Assembly: GCF_030269925.1 (NCBI RefSeq)
Contig: NC_085118.1
Span: 12,044,001-12,108,000, forward strand
Direction of reading: 5' to 3'
Length of the DNA stretch: 64,000 nt
Source: Bombyx mori
Taxonomy: Eukaryota > Arthropoda > Insecta > Lepidoptera > Bombycidae
Positions within the stretch are counted from its first letter, which is position 1. Each line of letters begins with the position of its first letter. The position numbers and the translations under genes were made by a program. Positions 1-11,200 of this stretch are shown piece after piece. The notes beneath the pieces are model-generated. The model saw only the letters and a list, made by a program, of their open reading frames with translations. It was not told the origin of the DNA and searched no databases.

Positions 1-1557
1 ATGTCTCTAGGCAAACTGTATGAGCGTCTGCTCTACAAACGCCTCAGAGACTTCGTCTCATCCAAGGGCATTCTCATCGATGAACAATTCGGATTCCGTA
101 CAAATCACTCATGCGTTCAACAGGTGCACCGCCTCACGGAGCACATTCTTGTGGGGCTTAATCGACCAAAACCGTTATACACGGGAGCTCTCTTCTTCGA
201 CGTCGCAAAAGCGTTCGACAAAGTCTGGCACAACGGTTTGATTTTCAAACTATTCAACATGGGTGTGCCGGATAGTCTCGTGCTCATCATACGGGACTTC
301 TTGTCGAACCGCTCTTTTCGATATCGAGTCGAGGGAACCCGCTCCTCCCCACGACCTCTCACAGCTGGAGTCCCGCAAGGCTCTGTCCTCTCACCCCTCC
401 TATTTAGCTTATTCGTTAACGATATTCCCCGGTCGCCGCCGACCCATTTAGCTTTATTCGCCGACGACACGACTGTTTACTATTCCAGTAGAAACAAGTC
501 CCTAATCGCGAAGAAGCTTCAGAGCGCAGCCCTAGCCCTAGGACAGTGGTTCCGAAAATGGCGCATAGACATCAACCCAGCGAAAAGTACTGCGGTGCTC
601 TTTCAGAGGGGAAGCTCCGCACGGATTTCCTCCCGTATTAGGAGGAGGAATCTCACACCCCCGATTACTCTCTTTAGTCAATCCATACCCTGGGCCAGGA
701 AGGTCAAGTACCTGGGCGTTACCCTGGATGCATCGATGACATTCCGCCCGCATATAAAATCAGTCCGTGACCGTGCCGCGTTTATTCTCGGTAGACTCTA
801 CCCCATGATTTGTAAGCGGAGTAAAATGTCCCTTCGGAACAAGGTGACACTTTACAAAACTTGCATAAGGCCCGTCATGACTTACGCGAGTGTGGTGTTC
901 GCTCACGCGGTCCGCACGCACATAGACACCCTTCAATCTCTACAATCCCGCTTTTGCAGGTTAGCCGTCGGAGCTCCGTGGTTCGTGAGGAACGTTGACC
1001 TACACGACGACCTGGACCTCGAATCTATACAGAAATACATGAAGTCAGCGTCGGAACGGTACTTCGATAAGGCTATGCGTCATGATAATCGCCTTATCGT
1101 AGCCGCCGCTGACTACTCCCCGAATCCTGATCATGCAGGAGCCAGTCACCGTCGACGCCCTAGACACGTCCTTACGGATCCATCAGATCCAATAACCTTC
1201 GCACTAGACGCCTTCAGCTCTAGGAGCAGGCTTAGGGACCTCGGTAACCGTACTCGTCGAACTCGACAAAGAGTTCGCCGTGCAACCTAACCCATGAATC
1301 AGCTCGCTGAGTTTCTCGCCGGATCTTCTCAGCGGGTCGCGATTCCGATCCGGTAGTAGATTCATTCGCGAAGCAGCTGCTCTTGAGCTGTTAGGTCTCC
1401 TTCGGAGGCGCTCGGGTAGCTGTTAGCAAATCCCACCCCTCCTGGCTGAGCCTTTGCTCGCCCACCTGTCCTGGTGAAACTGGAAAGGCCTCCGGGCCAC
1501 CAGTAATCCTTCAATCATAAAAAAAAAAAAAAAAATAAAAAAAAAAAAAAAAAAAAT
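1..1557 (+). mobile_element. Jockey-like non-LTR retrotransposon, 3' part (reverse transcriptase, 3' UTR, A-tail)
   Basis: Bases 1-1290 are an uninterrupted frame for the reverse transcriptase and C-terminal part of a Jockey-type LINE. The RT palm motifs are visible: motif A FFDVAKAFDKVWH, motif B GVPQGSVLSPLLFS and motif C LFADDTTVYY (catalytic Asp pair). The stop is at about 1288, followed by a roughly 220-bp 3' UTR and an A-rich tail at about 1520-1557. The 5' part (endonuclease and ORF1) lies outside the window. The open frame suggests a fairly young copy. A second, chimeric copy of the same family is at 42306 and a short RT piece at 34159-34260. The 3' UTR recurs as an isolated fragment at 43381-43600. 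The encoded enzyme would copy its own RNA by target-primed reverse transcription. Confidence 0.9.
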
Positions 1558-1745
1558 ACTGAGATTATATTTCATCCCATTTTATTTTATTTCATCCCAG
1601 TTAATTAATGTCTCAAATTAATCATCTTCATTTTATTTCATTTCTCTCCATATTATCATTTTTCATAAAAATAAGAATATAAATTAAAATAAGACGTAAA
1701 GATCTTAGTTACCAGGTCATAAAATCCCATAAAAAACCTTTTGAT

Positions 1746-1990
1746 TGACTCGGTGGTGCGATAGGTAGTTAGCGGCTCTAACTGTTGCGACGAGGGTCGT
1801 GGGTTCGATTCCCACACCGAGCAAACATTCGTGTGATGAACAGATTTATTTGCTGTTTGTCTAAGTGTTGATTTATCTAAATATGTATAAATTTAAACGT
1901 ATATAAATATGTATGTCTGTCTCTGGGACCCATAACACAGGGGATCCTAATTTAATGACTGTGCGTGATTTGTTCCGGGCTTTTTTTTTT
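1746..1990 (+). mobile_element. tRNA-derived SINE (lepidopteran type)
   Basis: The head at about 1746-1820 looks like a tRNA. It has a T-arm in which GTGGG and CCCAC flank TTCGATT, giving a Pol III B-box, an upstream A-box-like stretch, and acceptor-stem halves CTCGGT and ACCGAG. The sequence then runs into a body containing ATTCGTGTGATGAACA and TCTCTGGGACCCATAACAC, typical of a lepidopteran tRNA-headed SINE. It is not a functional tRNA because the anticodon and D arms do not fold cleanly. The 3' limit is approximate. Confidence 0.6.
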
Positions 1991-2475
1991 CGGAATTCGT
2001 TCGTTGTAAAAATATTCAAAGACACACTATTCTCTAACTTCCCTTCAAGAAGCTTTATAAAGCCTGATTTTATCATGTTGATTAGTGAGAATCGCCTTAT
2101 ACATTCACCGGCAGCTTCGTTTGTCATATGACGGTATGTACAGGTACCTAATAATAAAATTACGTATTGTTTTATTCACAAGGTAATGTACATGGGTACG
2201 GCCACGTTCCCGGCAGCAGGGTCCGGTGATAAGTTTGATGGTTACCATTACAACGCGGCCTCGAATCGCCAGAGCGTGAGGCAAATAGCACCACGAACTC
2301 CGCGTCAGCCGTCTACCCAAGCACCCACCGCACAACAATCGTCCAATAACGCCACACAATGAGAGATCTTTGACACGATAAAATCGAATTAACGACAATC
2401 GGATTATGATGATATTTATCGACAGTAAATCGAGCACTGAGAGGGTATTTGGTATAAACGACACTTTTGCAACTT

Positions 2476-2545
2476 TACAGTAGAACTACCACTCACCATC
2501 AGGTGGGCCGTATGCTCGTCTGCCTATATGGCAATAAAAAAAAAG
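2476..2545 (+). mobile_element. 3' end of a second short retroelement family (SINE2 here)
   Basis: The segment holds ACTCACCATCAGGTGGGCCG, then TATGCTCGTCTGCCTA, then a CAATAAAAAAA tail. The same 3' end occurs at 15767-15895 (minus), 21490-21620, 31560-31700, 42925-43030 and 45905-46025 (minus). This copy is strongly 5' truncated. Confidence 0.6.
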
Positions 2546-2550
2546 AACCG

Positions 2551-2715
2551 TTTAAAGTTTAAAATTTTGGAAAAAAATCCGCTATTTGAATGGAGTAAGC
2601 TTTGAAGTTCAATTAAAATCATTGAATCGTTGATGCTAATACCAAATGAAACGCACCTTTAATTGCAAAGAGAAATGTCTCTTAAACTAAATAGCCTTTC
2701 ATCCTTCGTAATGTA
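2551..2715 (-). repeat. MITE-A, partial copy
   Basis: This is a diverged, reverse-oriented copy of the foldback element seen complete at 6099-6330. It ends with a terminal-inverted-repeat-like stretch (AAATAGCCTTTCATCCTTCG). Its other end is cut by the A-tail of the preceding retroelement. Confidence 0.5.
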
Positions 2716-3514
2716 TTTTACTAGAAAAGTTTTTGTGTCAGAATTAAATGTGTCATAAAGCGCAATGGAACGTCAAATATTTTGTATTATGTTACATATA
2801 TAATGCTTCTTTTAAAATTGTGTAAAATTGACAGTATCTTTATACATCCGTGTTATAATTCTGTACCTATGTTTTTACAAAATTAAGAATATGGTAACTG
2901 AAATCGGAACGAATATTCGTTACTGTGAATGAAACTAAATACAAGATTGTTTTACGAATAATGTATGTTTAAGTACTTACCTACTATCAATGTAATAATA
3001 TTAAATTGTACAATGTAGGTGTTTGTTTTTGTATCAAGGATTATTTCTTTTGTGAATAAATCATCACACCAATGTCACAGGTTTTTTAATATGTATAAAA
3101 TTGAAAATAAAAATATTTCTAATATTTTTCGTTTTATCAACTATACGACATACGTATTATATTAGAAAATTTAAACATTAAAACACTGTAGATTCGCATT
3201 TGGGATAGTCATTAACATGTTATTATTTTTATATATTAGGGTAAAATTTTTGAACACTAATTACAATATGACGTTTACATATAAAGAAGCATTATTTCAT
3301 ACTTGTATTTTATTTGGCATCGATATACTTTCGATTATTACAAGTAGGTACACTACACATTAACATATCTTTGGGGGATATTATGACATTTAGCTTAATC
3401 CTATAATACTTTGTCATAAATGAGATAAATCGGACGCTCATTTCGAATTTTTTAAAAATAAAATAAAAACACGAGAAACATTCCAATGCTTAAAAATTCC
3501 GAAAAGTACCCTAT
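2716..3514. other. AT-rich intergenic sequence
   Basis: No coding frame, RNA gene or recognised repeat was found here. The stretch is very AT-rich, with scattered stops in all frames. Confidence 0.5.
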
Positions 3515-3838
3515 TAATTTAAAATTAAATTTTAAGTATGATTTTTTTTAAATTAAAATTTTAAGTATGATTTTTTTTAAATTAAAATTTTAAGTATGAT
3601 TTTTTTTAAATTAAAATTTTAAGTATAATTTTTTTTAAATAAAAAATTTAAGTATGATTTTTTTTAAATTAAAAATTTAAGTATGATTTTTTTTAAATTA
3701 AAAATTTAAGTATGATTTTTTTAAAATTAAAATTTTAAGTATAATTTTTTTAAATAAAAAATTTAAGTATGATTTTTTTTAAATTAAAAATTTAAGTATG
3801 ATTTTTTTTAAATTAAAATTTTAGGTATGATTTTTTTT
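3515..3838. repeat. Tandem repeat, 29-bp unit, about 11 copies
   Basis: The unit is built on TTTTAAGTATGATTTTTTTT followed by AAATTAAAA. Successive TTAAGTATGA motifs start 29 bp apart (for example 3561 and 3590). Copies differ by a few substitutions (AAATT against AAAAA) and by 1-bp changes in the T-run. It ends directly in a LINE tail. Confidence 0.9.
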
Positions 3839-3965
3839 GCCTACCTGTCGCTAGTAGTTTTCGACAGATTCTAGCTTCACCGAACGTAGGCGAGCTCACA
3901 GGGCTCACCTATGGAGCCTTTGCTAACATCTGTCCTAACACGAGCTGGCTTTTTCGCTGAGTTAT
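3831..3965 (-). mobile_element. LINE 3'-end fragment
   Basis: A poly-T run is followed by GCCTACCTGTCGCTAG and a body with GAGCTCACAGGGCTCA and TTTGCTAACA. This matches the minus-oriented LINE tail family seen at 4869, 11290, 13500, 32828 and 56552. Confidence 0.6.
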
Positions 3966-4860
3966 TTTGTAAGTATCGTCTTTGTAATATAATATTTTGT
4001 GAAGCCACAATACAAAATTCATGAGTAAACAAACCTTCTGAAATAGTTCAACTATGATATTTTATTGATCTAGTTCTATTTACAATTATCGATTGAAATC
4101 GTCTTTGTAATGTAATATTTTGTGAGGCCACTTAAATTCACAAGTAAATAAACCTGCTAAAATAGTTCACCTGAGATTTATAATGGTCTAGTTCTTTTTC
4201 CCATTATCCATTGAATCAAATTTAGAAACTGATAAAGATAGGTATTTGGACGTAATGACTCAACAAAGGCAATATTTAAAGTAATATTATACCCAAAGTA
4301 TCGATTTTGGAGAGTGCTTCTCTTAAACTCAATTAAGAATCATTCATAGTTCATCGTTTTGGCACGTTAATATTTCCACTGGCGCCAAGCTCTCTATACC
4401 ATAGTTAAATCTACCTATGAAACCTATAGTATACTAGGTACCACTATTTTCAGCGGCATATTACATCAATTATTTATTTAAAAGAATTTTCACAATAAAT
4501 AATTTGTAACCACAGAAATCTATAATAATTGTGTTGTTACTTAGATATCCGAGTATTGTTAGTTCTTTAAGTAGCATGTAGTATGTCGATGTTCTGGTCG
4601 GGCCAATGCACGCGTCTGTGCGTTGAAACTGTATCAAACCCAACATTATCGAATGAATGGTAGTCCTTTTGCATACTCATTTCGGCCAGATTACGGTACC
4701 TGAAAATGAAAATACATAGGTGCCTTCAATTCTAGTGTAATCAGTAATAATACAAAAGGATATTTCCGCGCAACACCAGGGAACTTCTCGCAGCACATGC
4801 GAAGATCTTCTCGTAACACAGGAGAAAATTTAAGATTGATGACTTAGCTGAGGTTTTTAT
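3966..4860. other. Intergenic sequence with no supported gene
   Basis: Two diverged direct repeats share AATCGTCTTTGTAATRTAATATTTTGTGA (about 3970 and 4095), suggesting an old local duplication. Otherwise no gene or known element was seen. Confidence 0.4.
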
Positions 4861-4868
4861 TCAATAAA

Positions 4869-5207
4869 TTAATTTAGGTATTTTTTTTTCCTACCTACGC
4901 TGATGGTCTTGAGATATATCCAGATCCATATCAGCGTCACCAGGCGAGTAGGTGAGCTCATGGGGCTCAAACCTGACGTTGTTGCTAGCACGAATCCTAG
5001 CAAGAGCAGTGTTTCGCAGAATTTACCTCCGGATCGGAAACCCGACCCAATAAGAATATCCGGCGAGAAATTCAGTGGGCTGTGTCTGTAGGTTAATTTA
5101 CTCGCCGAGCCCTTCGTCGCAAGCGACGGGTTCGACGAGAACGATGACTGGTGCTTGGGGTACCTAAAAGCACCGTTAGTGGATCGAGAGGATCCGAAAT
5201 GACGTGT
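4869..5207 (-). mobile_element. LINE 3'-end fragment touching the 3' end of the PAN/ZP gene
   Basis: A poly-T run at 4880-4889 is followed by CCTACCTACGCTGATGG, GCTCAAACCTGACG, CTAGCAAGAGCAG, GGCGAGAAATTCAGTGGGC and GAGGATCCGAAATGACGTG. This is the common 3' tail of a Bombyx LINE, read on the minus strand. Family similarity stops at about 5207, three bases from the stop codon of the last recognised PAN/ZP exon. Confidence 0.75.
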
Positions 5208-5209
5208 TA

Positions 5210-8200
5210 TTAATTTAGCGCTAACCTTTTGACTAAAACGCAGCAACCAAGTAAGAGCAGTAGTTGTACGGCGAGCCATGTTAGCGCCAACGCTACTAAC
5301 AGCAACTCGTGGACACATACCACGCCATCTACCGGACGAGACTCCTCCGCTGCTTTGAGAGAGAGAGAGAGAAATAGAGAATATATTTTATTGCACACCA
5401 AAACACAATTAACATTAGAAAACAGTCAACAAGCAGCATATATTTGTACAATAAGCGATCTTATCGCTAAAAGCGATATCTTCCGTTTAATTTATAGAAA
5501 TTTTGGGAAAGATAAAGATATAACAGGAATGTTGCGATATACTACTAGCAATACATTATTATAGAAAATCTAAACATAAAATAAATAGATATACTGGGTG
5601 TTAGGGGACTGCTTCCGAAAACGAAGACAGACAATAGTTCTAATGACACCTTTAATGATAGGAAGAAAAAAAATATCGACCCTGATTTAAAAAAAACATA
5701 AAACGTTTTATTAGCATTAATTACGCTCCATCATGTTAGTATAGATAATTAAACGATAGTTTCATAAAAAATACATTAATTTACTATAAAATAAAACAAG
5801 CAATGAAACACAAAATCAAAAACAGCTGATGCTAACGAACGCCCGGGCGCGACTTTTCTTTTACACGCACACCGGCGCGGCGTGGCGTGGGCGCGGCGCT
5901 GATACCGCGCTCCCCAAAATTTACAATTTACAGGTACAAAATGTTCGTTTTCGGAAACGGTCTCCTAACACCCAGTATACCGTTTACATATTACTTACAT
6001 ACTAGTTAATATTTTAGTGCATTAATTTATTAACTTCTGTTTTATTTACATTTTTAATGCTTAGCTGGGTAATCAAGAGGCCTACCTGGTGGGTAAGTTA
6101 TATTGAAGCGTGAAAGGCTATTGTTTAAGCGGCATTTCGCTTAATATGCAACATTTATCTTTTATATAAAAAACACAATGTTTTAATTGAACTTCAAGTT
6201 TACTCAATTGAAATAGCTGAAGAAGCATTTTTGTTTTGATATTTTGCCGAAATTTAAACTTTAAAATGGGCTCTCTTATTAACTTGTAGAAATGTCGCGT
6301 AAAACTAAATAGCTTTTCACCCATCGATATTAACTTGTAGACATCACAACGCGAATACCGTTGAGAAATGAGGTTCAAGCCACAATTGTGTTATGTATGA
6401 GCTGTTCCACCCAAAAATTTTGAAGGAATTACATAGTAAATTGATGATATGGTGTGATAACTACCTATGCGGGATTCTTCTCAATCTATCACTAATATAA
6501 TTTAAGGTATTTATCATCACTTAGTTTCATAACTTCAATACTGACGGTACTATCCTACCTGTTTGTGCTACGAACCTATCTTACGATTGAAAGTGGGACA
6601 ACCGTCGTACCAATGCACTTCAAACGTCAATATTATGTCTTTGGAGGAACAACCACATCCACGTTGATATATCTATCAGTTCCGATGACTAGTTAACATT
6701 AGGTGAGCTATAAACTGGTAATCAAAAGCGGCCAGTATTCTTCATTTTACACACAGCTTCTTCAGACAGCTTTATTTTACAAAATAAATTCCAAATGCTG
6801 TTCACATTGCAGATTAAATAAAAATTGCGGGTATTTAAAAAAATAAGTATATGTTAATAATCCATGTAAATAGAACGCAAAATTAAATCCTAAATGAAAA
6901 CTTTAATCACGCTTAACATTCCTAAAAATTAATTAGCATTGAATTAACTCAATCCAATGACGAGGTTTAAATTTTACATTAGATTGACTGACAGATCTAA
7001 CCGTGGCTAATTACCGCGCATTGAATTGTAAACGAAGGGAAGTATTATGTATTTAAACGCTACAGAAGAATAACTTCGAAATATGTACATAATGCGAGTT
7101 ATTTGATTACTGCTTCACGGCAGAAATAGGCAGGACGGTGGTACCCACCCGTGCGGTTATTATATTATAATAAATATCGATTACTTCGTAAAGTAACTCA
7201 CGGTAGCTTGACCGATGATCAGCCCTGACGAGTGCGTCAGAAGACTGAATGCCTTTAGAATCTACGGCCAGCTCTAGTTCAAGTGTCAAAGGGTCGTCGA
7301 CCCCCATGTGGCACACGCGTGTCCCTCCCTGCGCCACGACGCGACCCTGCTCCGTGTCTTCGCTGAAGTACGTGACGTTAGCATCACGAGTTATCCTGCC
7401 TATATTCTCCATGCAATCTACCTGAATAAATAAACCCAAATTATTATAAAGTTGTTCTTCTTTTGCTTGAAAATCTCAAAAAAAAACCCCGACGTAAATT
7501 CGCAATTGTTATCATTGGTACAGACGACAGGTCGCGCAACTGCGCCTATACGTCTCGTTAAAGGAAACTATTGTATAAAAGAAAGTAAAAAAATCTACAT
7601 TTGTGAACGATGGTGGATGATAATTTAGATAAAGTTAGCCTGTTCATTCCGTGAAAAAAAGATGTAATAACTAGTGTTCTAGTCTATAATCTATTATTCT
7701 TCTCCCCTCCTTATCTACGTGCAACGGTGATCGCCGATCATTGCTGAGGTTTGTCGAAGCATTGACGTTATACGCGTTGGATTTAAATCGAATTATCTCA
7801 ATCTCGGAAACCGAAACCCCACATTTTGTCACAAAATTAATAACAATTATTGATTAGTCTATTACAGCATTAAATAAATGGCATTGAGCCGAGTAGCCAG
7901 ACCTTCGAAGATCAAAGAAAAATAGAACGTAATAAGGATATGGCACCGTTGGAAATCAAGGTGTGAATGCACCATTTCCAACAGCAATACTTTCTACCTC
8001 AGATGGTTACAAGTGTCGTTAATGAGATTGATTGTTCTTGGCCAATTATGCTTTTTATCATCGCCTAACAAAATCAACCTATAGACCATTTCACCACCTT
8101 GAATACCTAAGAAATTTGCCAAAATCAACAGCAATTCAAAAGCGAAAAGTCGTAGGTGTGAAACATGACCAGACTTTTTTGTTTCGATTTTCATTTATCA

Positions 8201-11200
8201 TTTTTTTTATATTACTTGACTTTTTTATTTGACTTACAAACTATAAACTTATTAGAACGACTAGTATTCATAGCTTTGTAAATAAACAATCTTTCTCATT
8301 TACATTCAAGTAGTAGTTGGCGTACTACCTATATTTAATAATAAAAGGTTTCAAGTGCCCATTACAAAGTATTTATTTATAATACAAAGGGCAGAAAATG
8401 GTACGTACCTTTTCGCATTTGTCTTCACAAAATCTCACCATGAGCGCGAAGCGTACGATGTGTGACGTAGGAAAACGGAACGCTTTGAACCGTACACTCA
8501 AACGCTGGGTCCCGTCCAACCAGGTACGAGTAAATGCCGGGAAATCCACCTTTGATTATTAGGAAAAGATAAATTCTTTTATACACGTCAGTTATCGACG
8601 AAGTTACGGGTTATAGCCATAAACGCTAGAGATTTTAGAGCTGAAGTGTCGTCAATTTTTCTTTTTAATACCCTTTTATTAGCTTCAGACGTATATATGT
8701 GTGTAACGGAATCTTTGAACGTGATTTTGACCCCCTTCAAAATGTCGGATTAACTCGAAATTTGGTATATTTATTAAGGACCGATGACAATACAATATTA
8801 AAAGAAAAATTAAAAAAAAAATTAAAAAATTTAAATTCAACTAAAAAATTCAAAATAAACAATACTTAAAAAAAACTAACAAAATACGCTTTCATAGAAT
8901 AGAAAAAGCAAAGAATAGAAAAAGCGTGGAGTGCTTTTCAGGATATTATCAAAATAACCCTTCTACTCATATCTGTTCATAAAATATTTATAACTACTGA
9001 TACCATGCACTCCACGCTCTTTTTACAATAAAATCATTTTTCTTACACTATTTTTAATTCGATTTTATTAAAATTTATTTTCAATTTTTTAGTTAGATTT
9101 TCTATAAAGGCGTATTTTGTTAATCTTTTTGAACTATTATTTTTCTTCTACAGATACATAACATTCATTAAGGGTAGGTATGTAAACTGTTGTTACTGTT
9201 CCCGAAATGCAACTCAGTCGGAGCTCGTAATGACAGTAAAAAATTTTTTTAATGTACATATACTACTAGCTACTAGTTAAATAGTATATAGTATATACTA
9301 TTTAGTGGTATATGATAGTAGTATACTATAGTATTATATAGTATAGTAGAGACAGAAGTACAATGCGCTGGTCAGACCAGATACTCTTTACTCTCAACAC
9401 CTCAATCCACGCAGCCGCGGATAGGCAGGTCTGGCGCAGAATAGTCCCGGAGAAAGTTATTAAGAGAGAACAGCATTGAGGATTATCGACACAAGAAGGA
9501 GGAGGAGAGATACTTCTAGTAATCAAGGCAAATATTATTTTACGTTTACTTCCAGTGTCATGTTTCGAGACGATCCCGCTACCTTTATATCGCCTAATCC
9601 ATCATTCTTACTACTTGGAATTATTGTGTTCATGCAGATTGCTTTTCTGGAGATCGTTTTAGACAGGTATTAATACCCTGACTTTCCCAACACGGTGTTA
9701 ACCTTATAGCCTTTTTCAAACAAGATCATAAGTCGCTTGGTTGTGCTATTATGACTCTTAATGTCTATGAGCGATGGTTGCCATCGGATGTATCATGTTC
9801 TATCTGTCGGTTGTAGAGGTAGCTTACGGCTTCAGAACGTTTGCTCACCTGACCAGTAGGACAGCCTTTACTGTCCAGCAATACAACAGAGCTGTCGCCG
9901 AGGCGAGATGAGGCCACTAAATAATAGGGTTGAATCTCCGATGTATCTGCCATTAAGAAGATTAGTTTAAGTTTAATTTGATTAAGGATTAAGTTAAATG
10001 TCCACGAAATTAATCTTCGAATCTTATACAATTGAGAAATCACAGGGAAAATTACAGAAAATTCTAACCTTGTTATTGATAGGTAACTTTTAAAACCCTA
10101 TAGACATTTCGTAGTCTGCTTCGAGGCATGAAGCCAAATCTCGAGTACACTTGACAACGGCTATTCCATTCTTCAAACCTACCTGCTTCGTTCAGGACTT
10201 ACAAAATGCTTTTTACAAATTATGAATTCATGATTCATTTTTACCACACCACGGTATGTACAATAGCATTGACTTAACACGCGTTCAAAATTTCATTTGA
10301 CTAAAATCAGTTGTGATTTTTTTTATTGCTTAGATGGGTGGACGAGCTCACAGCCCACCTGGTCTTAAGTGGTCACTGGAGCCCATAGACATCTACAACG
10401 TGAATACGCCACCCACCTTGAGATATAAGTTCTAAGGTCTCAAGTATAGTTGCAACGGCTTAACTAAAATATGCCAAATGATACAAAACAAATGTCAGTT
10501 TGAATTATAAGATCAGTAGTTCAGTACCAGTAGTCTCAAGCCTCAATTCGAGTGGTTCCCCGAGTGAGACGGCCGCGGACGGAGGCTGCACGGTTTCCGC
10601 GCGTACCACGTACAGCCTCAGGGGAGCGTTGCCCCCCACCACCGCACTCGCCGCTCCGGTCCACGATTTTCGACCGGAATTCGTCGCTGGGGCCCGTCTA
10701 AGCATCGACATAATATATATTTTTAACGATTAATAATTATACAGTACTAGCTGTACCCGTCCGCTTCGCTGGGCATTTAAAATCTATCTCTATATATAAA
10801 AATGAATTGCTGTTCGTTAGTCTCGCTAAAACTCGAGAACGGCTGGACCGATTCGGCTAATTTTGGTCTTGAATTATTTATGGAAGTCCAGGGAAGGTTT
10901 AAAAGGTGAGAAAATATAAAAATGTTGGTTTCCCAAATAAATAAATAAATAAAATTGTCGTTTAAGCCAAGTTGGCTTTCACGTCTCAGTGTGTAATAAT
11001 ATAATTCTTAGAAGATGTGTAATAATATAAACCTTAGAAGGTAAGTTCTTACCCGTTATCAGTAACAGCGAGCGTGGCGTCTACATGTGTGGGTGTGCGA
11101 GGTCCAGGCGAACATCCCACACGAACCCATCTGTCTCCTGCCGTCTGTATTATGGGATTGTTCTGGATCATAACCATTACGTACGCCATTGTTCTAGGGA

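Noticed and set aside
1746..1822. A functional tRNA gene
   Set aside because: The T arm and acceptor fit, but the D and anticodon arms are poor and the sequence runs into a SINE body.
2105..2464. A 119-codon minus frame
   Set aside because: Composition and lack of any motif suggest chance; no splice partner.
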